Shown one piece after another: positions 19,627 through 28,878 of a DNA stretch of 42,754 bases. Origin of the DNA: Candidatus Methanoxibalbensis ujae (GTDB lineage: Archaea > Halobacteriota > Syntropharchaeia > Alkanophagales > Methanospirareceae); NCBI GenBank assembly GCA_026134085.1, contig JAOQIN010000012.1, positions 1-42,754 on the forward strand. The letters are read 5' to 3'. Position 1 is the first letter of the stretch, and each line of letters starts with the position of its first letter. A program made the position numbers and the translations under genes. The notes under the pieces were generated by a model. It was not told the origin of the DNA and made no database searches. It saw only the letters and a list, made by a program, of their open reading frames with translations.

Positions 19627-19686
19627 TTTCATATGGCCGGCTACGACATCTCATACTTTCATATAGCTGGCTACGACATCTCATAC
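19627..19686. repeat. 30-bp tandem duplication
   Basis: Two adjacent copies of a 30-bp unit, TTTCATATRGCYGG plus CTACGACATCTCATAC, differing at two positions (19627-19656 and 19657-19686). It sits at the broken 5' side of cas1. Despite matching the CRISPR repeat length, the sequence is unrelated to the array repeat. Confidence 0.75.
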
Positions 19687-19689
19687 AGA

Positions 19690-20283
19690 GAAAAGAAGGA
19701 AACGATGAACATCATGCGCATTGAATACTACCTGAATACTCTGGAACACAGGAATGTGAGAGGTGAAATGGAAATGATAAATAGCTTGATTTACTCCATC
19801 GCCTGAGACGGAAAGGATAACGCAGCTTATGGTATTGGAAGGAGCCATACACTTTCAGAGCTGGAGATATTGGAGGGTTTCAGATTTAAAACAAGGACTG
19901 AAACTCCTACGCTAAGCTTCGGTAACTCACTGCTATACGGTGCTGACTGAAACAACACGCAGCTGAATCCTGCGATAAGCTATTTGCATGAGCCTTTTGA
20001 GCGGAGGTTCTCACTCGCTCTTGACATTGCGGAAGTATTCAAGCCATTCCTCGTTGATCGTGTGATATTCAAGCTTGTGAACATGAACATGCTTTGTGAT
20101 AATGATTTTGTGAGCGATCTGAATGCGTGTTTGCTGAATGAGAGAGGTCGCAGTTTATTGAGGAATGGGGGAGGATGGTATCATATCAGAGGCAAGTTTA
20201 ACGGGACGCTCATGCGTAATGGTATAAACGGAATGGGAGAGGATAGTATCATATCAGAGGCTTATCAGACTGGAGTGCTATAA
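19690..20283 (+). pseudogene. cas1: Decayed cas1 (CRISPR integrase), C-terminal half
   Basis: Cas1 is the metal-dependent integrase of spacer acquisition. Reading across frames gives [79 protein letters not shown] and [16 protein letters not shown], in the same order as the C-terminal half of Cas1. The active-site block around YLHEP is recognisable (His and Glu present), but in-frame stops (e.g. after SIA at about 19804, and before NNTQLNP at about 19948) and frame changes break the gene. The N-terminal half is absent. After NERGR the rest is scrambled, with a near-repeated segment (GGGWYHIRG / MGEDSIIS). It precedes a frameshifted cas2, the leader and the array. Confidence 0.8.
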
Positions 20284-20427
20284 ATGAAACATCTGCTCAG
20301 CACAAAAAAATATAAGCCGTTTGTTATCTGGTGGTAGTGGAGGGAAGAAATGAATGAGCTCCGCAGAAGCTCGTGGCTGCGGGGATGTGAGGATGTGAGA
20401 CAGTGAATAGGAAGCGGAGAATAGAAA

Positions 20428-20647
20428 ATGTATGTCATAATCGTGTATGATGTGAATGTGGAGCGCGTGGCGAAAATATACCATTATTTACTCAAATACC
20501 TTAATTGGGTGCAGAACTCAGGAGGGAGAACTTACAGACTCACAACAAATAAAGCATGACATCAAAAGAATCATAAATGAAGGAGAAGATTCTGTGAGAT
20601 TGTATATTTTTAGAACGAAGGATCAACTGAAAACTGAGACAATATGA
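20428..20647 (+). pseudogene. cas2: cas2 with a frameshift
   Basis: Cas2 is the structural partner of Cas1 in spacer acquisition. The first frame reads [20 protein letters not shown] and on to LNWVQNS, an excellent Cas2 N-terminus including the YDV Asp. The continuation [16 protein letters not shown] ... SVRLYIFRT ... ETI lies in another frame and ends at the stop 20645-20647. Compared with the usual QNSVFEGEL, about five nucleotides encoding the VF region are missing near 20521, which is enough to kill the gene. Otherwise length and order are normal (about 73 residues). Confidence 0.85.
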
Positions 20648-20659
20648 AAAAAGATCAAT

Positions 20660-20926
20660 CTCAACCATTATCTGAGATTAATTTATTAAATTGAAATTTT
20701 CTTATTTCTACTGCTCGCCTCCAGCATTTTCAAAATGTCTGTCCTCTCCGTTATTGTAATCTATATTAATAAGAAAACTGAATACGGAAGATGTTCAATA
20801 TTATCATAAGATTCAATCGTCGGCAACCTTTATATATGGGGAGCATGATCATAGATTCGAGAGGAGGCATCGCTGAGGGAGAAAGGAGATCCCCGATATA
20901 CGGGGAAATGAGAAATATCAGAGGCT
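20660..20926 (+). promoter_or_regulatory. CRISPR leader with promoter and palindrome
   Basis: AT-rich sequence between cas2 and the first repeat. A strong TATA-like box, TTTATATAT (20829-20837), predicts transcription into the array from about 20860. A perfect inverted repeat TCCCCG-ATATA-CGGGGA (20890-20906) lies 20 nt before the first repeat, where adaptation machinery often recognises a leader-anchoring sequence. The leader is placed here because the far end of the array has the degenerate repeat. Confidence 0.65.
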
Positions 20927-23252
20927 GTTAAACACGGACTATGGTAGGATTGAAAGGTTCTATTTCTTCTTTTTCTTTCGCTCGCTCTTTTTGGTTAAAC
21001 ACGGACTATGGTAGGATTGAAAGACATTTGCATGGTGGAATGGTGATTGGAAATATAGAGTTAAACACGGACTATGGTAGGATTGAAAGATTGAAGGAAC
21101 AAGGAGTGATGTTGCGGTCTCGGCAGGTTAAACACGGACTATGGTAGGATTGAAAGAACGGGTAACATTCACTGAGCTGGAATTCAGCACCTTGTTAAAC
21201 ACGGACTATGGTAGGATTGAAAGGATGGACAGGAGGGAGGGAAATGACTGAATTTGAAGAGTTAAACACGGACTATGGTAGGATTGAAAGTTCTTTTCCT
21301 TCCATATTCCCTCACCTTGATAACTTGTTAAACACGGACTATGGTAGGATTGAAAGAACCCACTGAAAAAACCAAATCCGATTGATTGCAATGATGTTAA
21401 ACACGGACTATGGTAGGATTGAAAGAGAAAGATATACCTCTTTAGCCCTTTCCTTCAAGTCCAGTTAAACACGGACTATGGTAGGATTGAAAGATCTCTG
21501 TGCTTCAACTGTAAATGATCTCGGTGTGTGTTAAACACGGACTATGGTAGGATTGAAAGTGAAAGACTTTCCATAAAACGCATTGACATGCTTGAGGTTA
21601 AACACGGACTATGGTAGGATTGAAAGAAAGATGGGAGGTGATTTGGGATGTGTGATGCACCACATATGTTAAACACGGACTATGGTAGGATTGAAAGGAC
21701 TTTGAGGTCTATAAGATAGAATACTGGTTCATGGGTTAAACACGGACTATGGTAGGATTGAAAGCAGCATACTACGACTGCGACTTGAGCGAAGAGGAAA
21801 GTTAAACACGGACTATGGTAGGATTGAAAGCAAACAGGACATGTTGTGAGTTTGTAAGGAAGTCTATGTTAAACACGGACTATGGTAGGATTGAAAGGCA
21901 AGATGGAGGGGGGAGGTGAATAGATAGGAGGGATGTGGTTAAACACGGACTATGGTAGGATTGAAAGCAACTGTGAAGGATTTTGGTGTGTAAAATCGCT
22001 CTCCGTTAAACACGGACTATGGTAGGATTGAAAGGTCAATCCTTGCCAGACGATAAGAGCAACCCTCTGCGTTAAACACGGACTATGGTAGGATTGAAAG
22101 TAAAAGTTTGTGTGCGCTATCTCCTCTATAATATTACGGTTAAACACGGACTATGGTAGGATTGAAAGAAAAATAAAGGAAGGGGGAATGTCTGTTTTTA
22201 TTGTAGTTAAACACGGACTATGGTAGGATTGAAAGAGTGCCTTTGACGGACACCCGAGCTTGCGTGGGTTAGTTAAACACGGACTATGGTAGGATTGAAA
22301 GAAGACGGTAGAGTGCATTGGCATATCTGGGCTGCCTCGTTAAACACGGACTATGGTAGGATTGAAAGGTAGATAAAACGCAACTACGTTATCTCGCTCT
22401 ACTATGTTAAACACGGACTATGGTAGGATTGAAAGCTTCTTCTTTTCTTAAGACATAAGTTTTGACTGTTTCGTTAAACACGGACTATGGTAGGATTGAA
22501 AGGAAGTTTAACAGCATCAGGTATCACTTAGTGACATCTGTTAAACACGGACTATGGTAGGATTGAAAGCAAGATCATCATGCAGTGATTTCGTATAGGG
22601 ACCAAAGTTAAACACGGACTATGGTAGGATTGAAAGAGTGATCAGTTGGTAATGGGAATAGATCTTGCGAGAGTTAAACACGGACTATGGTAGGATTGAA
22701 AGCATGATGTTCTGTTTACAGTCATTGGTGTTTCTAAGTGTTAAACACGGACTATGGTAGGATTGAAAGTTGAAAAGAGGAGTGGTGAGGTAACATGATT
22801 GATGATGAGTTAAACACGGACTATGGTAGGATTGAAAGTAACGGCAACAGTGATTGAAATGATAAACAGAGAAGGTTAAACACGGACTATGGTAGGATTG
22901 AAAGGATGCCCCACGCATAGAGAGGTGGATCAATTATATCTGTTAAACACGGACTATGGTAGGATTGAAAGAGAAAAGAGAGGAAGTAGAACAGGTAAAG
23001 AAGAACATGTTAAACACGGACTATGGTAGGATTGAAAGGTAGCTGTCTGTGAGGTCGTCTCTATCAACCACGAGTTAAACACGGACTATGGTAGGATTGA
23101 AAGATATCTATGAGAGAATGAGTGGGAAACTTTGATGCATGTTAAACACGGACTATGGTAGGATTGAAAATATTCGCTACATCCTAAAAAGTGAAAGAAA
23201 CCTAAAAAATGAAGGAAACCAAGTCAAACACAGACTAAGGATGGGTTGAAAG
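20927..23252 (+). CRISPR. CRISPR array: 34 repeats of 30 bp plus one degenerate terminal repeat
   Basis: The repeat begins GTTAAACACGGACTATGG and ends TAGGATTGAAAG. I count 34 copies from 20927 to 23170, identical by eye except that the last base of copy 34 is A. Thirty-three spacers are 35-41 bp, most 36-37. After copy 34 a 52-bp interval leads to a copy with six mismatches (23223-23252). The ATTGAAAG end is the usual 8-nt 5' handle of Cas6-processed crRNAs, so transcription should run left to right. This repeat class occurs with type I-A/I-B and type III systems. The only effector operon in the window is the type III operon 10 kb to the right. Confidence 0.97.
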
Positions 23253-24176
23253 CACACCTGTGAGTATCCAGTGATCAAAGTAGCCGTCGCTGTTTTCATT
23301 TTTAAAAGTCTCGCAGTTGAAATTGCGGAGCATGCTTTTGACCTTTTCAGCTTCCCATTCGCTTGAAAATGAGAGGAATATGTATGAATTGTTTTTCAGC
23401 GCATTCGGTATATCTCTTATCACGGGCTCCCATTCAAACAGATTAAAAGGAGTTATCTTGCCGAGCATGAACCCGAAGAGGCAGTCAAACGCGTTCGGAA
23501 AGAAATGAGAGAGGTGCGCACAGTTAAGCACAACACTCCTCCTCGGATCAAGCACACCCTCCCGAAGCCCCCGACATATCTCACATTTGTTTATGTCCGC
23601 TGCAATCGGTGAAATCCCGAGCTCATGCAGCGCAATTGTCGCAGCGCCATCGCCGCAGCATATCTCAACAGTATCACTGTCACTGCCAATACCATTATCC
23701 CTGATAAATTTTGAAAGAACATTTTTAAGCACTTTTACACGCTCTTTTGAATAAAATGCGCGCTCTTTTATATCACAATCGCACAGAAATCCTTTAACAA
23801 GACCTGTTGAAAAGTATTCAATTATGCTTTCAATGAATTCCTTTCTGCCTATATGCACTGTATCATGTTCAACACAGCTCAATATATCTGCTGAAATTTG
23901 CTCAAATTGCTTTTTCTGATATCCATCGGCGAATATATCTGTGAAGATAATCCAGCACGCAGCATCTCTCGCGCCACTCTTGTGCTCATTGCGCTCAATG
24001 CTTCCATCACTTTTGAGTGCGATGCCGAGTCTTCGCTCTGTTTCAGATTCTGCTATGAGAATTGCACGCTCTGCTTCCATGCGGCGCATGATGTGCAGTG
24101 ATTTCATGATGCCTCTCAGGTCCTCAAACCACGATTCGGCGAGCACAAAATCTCCGAGCACCCTCCTGAGCTCCAT
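23235..24176 (-). CDS. Class I SAM-dependent methyltransferase-like protein
   Basis: A 313-residue protein. Its C-terminal half has a Rossmann-type SAM-binding start TVEICCGDGAATIALHELG with an acidic strand end ISPIAADINKCEICRG, then NAFDCLFGFMLGKITPF and late strands IFLSFSSEWE and FDHWILTGVL. The N-terminal 130 residues are helical and acidic, with no family recognised. Substrate unknown. Its last five codons and stop lie inside the degenerate terminal CRISPR repeat, so the C-terminus GVLSTHP may have been shaped by the array. It follows mre11 on the same strand with a gap of about 108 nt. Confidence 0.65.
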   Translation of the reverse strand: MELRRVLGDFVLAESWFEDLRGIMKSLHIMRRMEAERAILIAESETERRLGIALKSDGSIERNEHKSGARDAACWIIFTDIFADGYQKKQFEQISADILSCVEHDTVHIGRKEFIESIIEYFSTGLVKGFLCDCDIKERAFYSKERVKVLKNVLSKFIRDNGIGSDSDTVEICCGDGAATIALHELGISPIAADINKCEICRGLREGVLDPRRSVVLNCAHLSHFFPNAFDCLFGFMLGKITPFNLFEWEPVIRDIPNALKNNSYIFLSFSSEWEAEKVKSMLRNFNCETFKNENSDGYFDHWILTGVLSTHP

Positions 24177-24284
24177 GACATCTGTTTCTCTTTTTCATTA
24201 TTATTTTCATTATTATTTTCTACGCATTGTCTGCTCTGCCAACGCATTGCTCATTGCGGCGAGCTGCTATATCGCCGAGCGGCG

Positions 24285-25601
24285 TCAATCATCGTCGGAC
24301 CACCACATTCTCAGCACAGTCTCATCATGTTTTTTCCGTTTCATTCTCACACGCGCTCTTCTGCCTGCGGCTGAAGTTCTGCGATCGACCTGACTGCGCA
24401 GCTTACTGCTCTCTGATGCATCAGGCTGCATGCAGCACCTCTCATGCTGGCGCCCGCCCTCATTTTTCATCCATCGCTCTTCAAAGAAATCCTCAGCAAT
24501 TCTTATTGCATCTTCAATATTGTCGTTTGATAACGGGCGAAACAATGATTCAGCAAGTTCCACAAGGGTATCGGGCAGAAACGCAGCAAATATATCACGA
24601 ATATTCAGCATTTCATCACTCAACTGTATGTTTTCTCCCGACTCACGCTCTTTAAACGCATATCTACATCTCAGAACCCTTTCTTTAAGTGTTTTGTCAA
24701 GAGTTTCCATTATTTTGTGCCTGTTCATCTGCCTGTCTCCGATGACAGTGAGATGCAGTATGGGGAGTTTCCCTCCACCCGGAATATGTATGTTATCAAC
24801 ATCTTTCTCATCTATCTCAATCTCTATCTGAGGTCTGATTGATTTCAGATTGACTGTTTTCAGGTTGATTGTATGAAGCGATGGCTCATCTTTCTTACCG
24901 TTGATATCAACAATGAAGAAACCCTTTCCGTTTTTCCTCCATGATGCTATTTCATCCTTTCTCATTATCTCAGTTGAGCCCGAATAAGCGAAGATTCCGT
25001 TTCCGAATCTCATACTTGTTCGTGCGTGGATATGGCCGAATGCGTAATAATTTATGTTCCTGGGCAGGTCATTCTCATGAAGCTCGTAAGCGCCCTCAAA
25101 TGGGAGGAATCTGTGAACTGCCTGATGTGCGATGAGGACGCTCGCTCCTTTGAATTCGCCTGCGACCTTCTCAAATTTTGAGATCTCTGATTTGAGCGCT
25201 TTTGTGTATTTTCCCTTGAGGTTTGATATGCCTCCGAAGAGCACTCCTTTGACTTCTGTCCACTCCATGCCGTGAACTCCGAGAAGGCGCACATCAAACA
25301 GCCTGTGAGGTGGCATTCCCCTCCGCTTGGGTATGTCGTGGTCGCCGAGGACAGCAAGCACATTCATTCCGCTTCTCCTTGCATCTATCTCCCGCAGTGC
25401 CTCCTTGAACACATGCAGCGCTTTTACAGGCGGAGAAGCAGCATCAAATGTGTCCCCAGCCAGTACAAGCACATCCGCACGCTCCTCTATAACACACTCA
25501 ATTGCCTCCCTGAACGCCTCATACACATCATTCTCACGCTCCTCCATGTTATACTGGCGGAATCCGAGATGTGTGTCTGAGAGATGCGCAATCCGCACCA
25601 T
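24285..25601 (-). CDS. mre11: DNA double-strand-break repair nuclease Mre11
   Basis: About 438 residues. The Mn-dependent nuclease of the Mre11-Rad50 complex, processing DNA ends. Phosphoesterase motifs are in order: DTHLGFRQY (Asp9, His11), LAGDTFD, LGDHDIP, LIAHQAVH and YAFGHIHARTS, followed by the SGSTEIMRKDE capping-domain start. The third motif reads GDHD where most Mre11 proteins have GNHD; Asp may still bind metal. The C-terminal 50 residues are basic (KLRSQVDRRTSAAGRRARVRMK), possibly DNA-binding. The start MVRIAHLSD at 25601 is more natural than ATG 25607. It follows rnp3 by 21 nt in a probable operon. rad50, herA and nurA are not in the window. Confidence 0.9.
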   Translation of the reverse strand: MVRIAHLSDTHLGFRQYNMEERENDVYEAFREAIECVIEERADVLVLAGDTFDAASPPVKALHVFKEALREIDARRSGMNVLAVLGDHDIPKRRGMPPHRLFDVRLLGVHGMEWTEVKGVLFGGISNLKGKYTKALKSEISKFEKVAGEFKGASVLIAHQAVHRFLPFEGAYELHENDLPRNINYYAFGHIHARTSMRFGNGIFAYSGSTEIMRKDEIASWRKNGKGFFIVDINGKKDEPSLHTINLKTVNLKSIRPQIEIEIDEKDVDNIHIPGGGKLPILHLTVIGDRQMNRHKIMETLDKTLKERVLRCRYAFKERESGENIQLSDEMLNIRDIFAAFLPDTLVELAESLFRPLSNDNIEDAIRIAEDFFEERWMKNEGGRQHERCCMQPDASESSKLRSQVDRRTSAAGRRARVRMKRKKHDETVLRMWWSDDD

Positions 25602-25622
25602 GTTCATTCACTCTCTTTCCCC

Positions 25623-26312
25623 TCAATAGCATATTTCAATGCTCCTCTCAAGTGAGCTCTTCCATTTTCGGCTGAGAATGCCCTCAGGAATCTCGCACAG
25701 AGCGGACATTGCCTCCTCCCTTCTCATTCCTATGAGATATGCGAGTGCAATTATCTCACGAGGTGCTCTCATCTCATATATTGAATGAGCACCGCTTGTG
25801 AGAAGAGGCATCGCACGATACTTTCGCACGAACTTGAGAAGTGAGCGCATCTTGCCAAGCACCTGTGCCCGCTCTTTCCGCCTGCTTTTTATGATTGATT
25901 GCATGTTGAATTCAATTGAAACAGCATTTTCAGCTGCGAAGCGCACATCAACTGCGCCCAAATCCGCTCCTTCTGAGGGGTTTGCAATGAAATCAACACG
26001 GAAATCACGCACAGCTGCCCTGTTCACCTTTTCATCGTTGCTGCTTCTGAATGCGAGAAAGTATGATCTGCCGCTGAACCTGTTTATCTTTCGCTTGAGA
26101 TCGCTTACGGAGCTCGCTGATATCTCAACACCACAGCTGATGCGCTCCCGCATTGAGCTCAGGGATTTGATTGTTTCCAGAATTTCATCATCTTCTCCGC
26201 TTATCAGCAATGCAATTCCCGCATATCCGAATCTATCCGCGAGCGAGACCATCTGTGGAACCTCTTCGGTGTCCTCACACCTGATACATATATCGTAAGG
26301 ACGGCATCGCAT
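25623..26312 (-). CDS. rnp3: RNase P protein component 3 (Rpp30 family)
   Basis: About 229 residues with the TIM-barrel-like Rpp30 fold. With Pop5 (Rnp2) it activates the catalytic RNA of archaeal RNase P, which trims tRNA 5' leaders. Seen here: YDICIRCEDTEEVPQMVSLA (barrel strand 1 and helix), FGYAGIALLI, VDFIANPS, VSIEFNMQSII, MPLLTSGAHSIYEMRAPREI and the helix after it. The last two are characteristic of the family. ATG 26312 (MRCRPYDI) is preferred; ATG 26327 is in frame, and a short duplication GCATCGCATT gives both starts the same context. Divergent from gatE, upstream of mre11. Confidence 0.85.
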   Translation of the reverse strand: MRCRPYDICIRCEDTEEVPQMVSLADRFGYAGIALLISGEDDEILETIKSLSSMRERISCGVEISASSVSDLKRKINRFSGRSYFLAFRSSNDEKVNRAAVRDFRVDFIANPSEGADLGAVDVRFAAENAVSIEFNMQSIIKSRRKERAQVLGKMRSLLKFVRKYRAMPLLTSGAHSIYEMRAPREIIALAYLIGMRREEAMSALCEIPEGILSRKWKSSLERSIEICY

Positions 26313-26442
26313 TATTATGCATCGCATTGTTTGTTATGTTATAACATGACCGCCAAAACCGAGCTCGGCACAGCATGTGAGCCGACAGCATTATGGCACG
26401 CCTGTGTCAGCACGCTTATGTCAGAAAATGAAGGTGAATGTT

Positions 26443-28362
26443 ATGGAGATGGATTGGGAGGAATTGGGTCTGAAGGTGGGTCTGGAGATTCATCAGCAGT
26501 TGGATACGAGGAAAAAGCTGTTCTGCGGCTGTCCGACGGTGTTATGTGAGAAGGAAGATGCCGTTTTCAAGTTCAAAAGATATCTGAGGGCTGCTAAGAG
26601 CGAGCTCGGCGAAGTTGATGCTGCTGCGATTGAGGAGGCGAAGAAGAGGCGTGCGTTCGTTTACTATGTGTATGAGAGCACATGTCTTGTTGAGAGTGAT
26701 GAAGAGCCGCCGGGCGAGTTGAATGATGAGGCGCTTGACATCGCACTTGAGGTTGCGCTGCTCCTGCACATGAAACCCGTTGATGAGGTGCATACCATGC
26801 GAAAGATAGTCATTGACGGCTCAAACACGAGCGGATTCCAGCGCACTGCACTCGTCGCGACGGATGGATGGATAGAAAGCGATGAGGGCACAGTCAGAAT
26901 AGACACGCTTTGTGTTGAAGAGGAGGCAGCTCAGAGGATAGGTGAGCATGATCAACATTCAGACGCGGACATGCAGGAATATTCGCTTGACCGTCTTGGA
27001 ATTCCGCTTGTTGAGATAACCACATCTCCCGACATAAAAACTCCATCGCATGCGAGGGAGGTTGCCGAGCGGATCGGAATGATACTGCGCTCAACCGGAA
27101 AAGTGAAGAGGGGAATAGGAACAATAAGGCAGGACCTCAACATCTCAATAAGCAGAGGTGCGAGGGTTGAGATCAAGGGAGTTCAGGAACTCCGGTTGAT
27201 AGAGAGAATTGTCGAAAATGAGGTGAGAAGGCAGCTCATGCTCATAGAAATTTCTGAGGAGTTGAGACGCAGGAACGCGCGGGTTGAGCGCCGCATCGTT
27301 GAGCTGTCTCACATATTCAGGGATACGAGCTCAAATGTGATAAAAAGGGCCGGAGGGAAAGTCTTTGGAGCATGCCTGCGAGGATTTGGCGGCATTCTGG
27401 GCATTGAAATCCAGCCTGAAAGGAGGTTTGGCGCTGAACTTGCTGATTATGCGAGGCGATACGGAGTCGGCATAATGCACACTGACGAGCTTCCCGCATA
27501 CGGAATAAGCGCTGATGAAGTGCGTCGTGTCAGAGAGGCTTTCAACGCATCTGAAGATGATTGCGTTGTTCTGATTGCGAGCGATGATATTGAGCGTGTT
27601 GAGAGAGCGTTTGATGCTGTTTTGAATCGTGCTGAGCTCGCGATGAGAGGAGTTCCTGAGGAGACGAGGAGAGCGATGCCCGATGGGAACACAGCGTATA
27701 TGAGACCACTGCCCGGTGCCGCTCGGATGTATCCTGAGACCGATGTGCCTCCTGTATCTGTGGATGAAGAGCGCATTGAGCGGATATTGAGATCCCTTCC
27801 AGAGACAATAGAGCAAAAGAAGGAGCGATATAAGCGGGAATACGGATTGAACGAGGAGCTTGCGAGGAAAATCGCGGCATCCTCATCTGATTTGTTTGAG
27901 AAGTTGGTGAAATCGTGCTGCCGTGGAGGTGCTGTCACACCGAAGTTGATCGCGAGAACACTCACAGACACTCTCACAGAGCTCGCCCGTGAGGGTGTTG
28001 CTGTTGATGCCGAGCGAATTGATTTTGAGGAGATCTTCCGCATGATATCTGAAAATGCGTTCGGGAAGGAGGCGATCCCTGATATACTGAAGTTCCTTTC
28101 CGCGCATCCTGATGCGGGTGTTGATGATGCCGTCAATGCGCTCGGACTGCGTGCAATGCGTCTGGAAGATGTTGAGCGGCTTGTTGATGAAGTTGTGCAG
28201 TCACGAATTGATTTTGTGAGGGAGCGTGGGATGTCAGCCGCAGGACCTCTTATGGGCGTCATAATGAAAGATGTTCGCGGAAAGGTGGATGGCAAGTTGG
28301 TGAGCGACATACTGCGTAAAAAAATCGCAAGCGCACTGGTGATGGAGCATGACCGCAGATGA
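26443..28362 (+). CDS. gatE: Glu-tRNA(Gln) amidotransferase subunit E
   Basis: A 639-residue GatE, the archaea-specific subunit that phosphorylates and amidates Glu-tRNA(Gln) with ammonia from GatD. Seen: GLKVGLEIHQQLDT at the N-terminus and KLFCGCPTVL, VDGSNTSGFQRT-like, IPLVEITTSPDI and KRGIGTIRQDLNISI of the GatB/E catalytic core. The insertion specific to GatE and related to bacterial AspRS (ELSHIFRDTSS ... FGAELADYARRYG ... HTDELPAYGI) is present, which excludes GatB. The YqeY-like tail ends SDILRKKIASAL. ATG 26443 has AGGTGA 5 nt upstream. The upstream in-frame codons to 26377 are not conserved in type. The 3' end overlaps the Nudix gene by 14 nt. gatD is not in the window. Confidence 0.93.
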   Translation: MEMDWEELGLKVGLEIHQQLDTRKKLFCGCPTVLCEKEDAVFKFKRYLRAAKSELGEVDAAAIEEAKKRRAFVYYVYESTCLVESDEEPPGELNDEALDIALEVALLLHMKPVDEVHTMRKIVIDGSNTSGFQRTALVATDGWIESDEGTVRIDTLCVEEEAAQRIGEHDQHSDADMQEYSLDRLGIPLVEITTSPDIKTPSHAREVAERIGMILRSTGKVKRGIGTIRQDLNISISRGARVEIKGVQELRLIERIVENEVRRQLMLIEISEELRRRNARVERRIVELSHIFRDTSSNVIKRAGGKVFGACLRGFGGILGIEIQPERRFGAELADYARRYGVGIMHTDELPAYGISADEVRRVREAFNASEDDCVVLIASDDIERVERAFDAVLNRAELAMRGVPEETRRAMPDGNTAYMRPLPGAARMYPETDVPPVSVDEERIERILRSLPETIEQKKERYKREYGLNEELARKIAASSSDLFEKLVKSCCRGGAVTPKLIARTLTDTLTELAREGVAVDAERIDFEEIFRMISENAFGKEAIPDILKFLSAHPDAGVDDAVNALGLRAMRLEDVERLVDEVVQSRIDFVRERGMSAAGPLMGVIMKDVRGKVDGKLVSDILRKKIASALVMEHDRR

Positions 28363-28873
28363 AACAGTTTTCACCGGGAGATTGATCAAACTTGTTTTGA
28401 GGGATGTGGTGCTTCAGGACGGAAGCAGGAAGCGCCGTGAGATAATAGTTCATCCTGGCGCAGCTGCGGTTTTGGCTGTCCGCAACGGAGGAATGGGCGC
28501 TGAAGTTCTGCTTGTCAAACAGTTCAGGAAGGCAGTTGAGCGCACAACTCTTGAGATTCCAGCAGGAACACTTGAAGAGAACGAAACACCGGAGGAATGC
28601 GCAAGGCGTGAACTTTTGGAGGAGACGGGATACGATGCCATGCGATTTGAGAGGCTTATCTCCTTCTTTCCGTCTCCCGGATACAGCAACGAGGTCATTC
28701 ACATATTCAAAGCCACTGAGCTGCGCAGCGTGGGAGATGCTGAACTGAAACCCATATTCATGCCTGTTGAAAAAGTGCTCGCAAAAATACGAAGCGGTGA
28801 GATAAAAGACGGAAAAACAATAATAGGCATACTGTTCCTCACACAGTGCATTGATGCTCTCGCCGGAAAGTGA
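28349..28873 (+). CDS. Nudix hydrolase, ADP-ribose pyrophosphatase type
   Basis: 174 residues. The Nudix box GX5EX7REUXEEXGU spans residues 73-95 (GTLEENETPEECARRELLEE then TGY), preceded by TTLEIPA and followed by FFPSPGYSNEVIHIF, a pattern typical of ADP-ribose/ADP-sugar pyrophosphatases (NudF-like). The reaction would split ADP-ribose to AMP and ribose 5-phosphate; substrate choice is inferred. GGTGATGG inside the end of gatE serves as ribosome binding site, and the stop lies just before the arcS start, so the three genes form a translationally coupled unit. Confidence 0.85.
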   Translation: MTADETVFTGRLIKLVLRDVVLQDGSRKRREIIVHPGAAAVLAVRNGGMGAEVLLVKQFRKAVERTTLEIPAGTLEENETPEECARRELLEETGYDAMRFERLISFFPSPGYSNEVIHIFKATELRSVGDAELKPIFMPVEKVLAKIRSGEIKDGKTIIGILFLTQCIDALAGK

Positions 28874-28878
28874 GACAG

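Noticed and set aside
19627-19686. A second mini CRISPR array
   Set aside because: Only two directly adjacent 30-bp units with no spacer and unrelated sequence.
20941-22933. Open frames running through the CRISPR array on both strands
   Set aside because: They only translate repeats and spacers; every 66-67 nt they repeat the same residues.
26377-26442. A longer N-terminus for gatE
   Set aside because: The extra residues are not GatE-like, and ATG 26443 has the proper ribosome binding site 5 nt upstream.
26443-28362. Call as GatB instead of GatE
   Set aside because: The AspRS-like insertion and total length of about 640 residues are GatE features; GatB is shorter and lacks the insertion.
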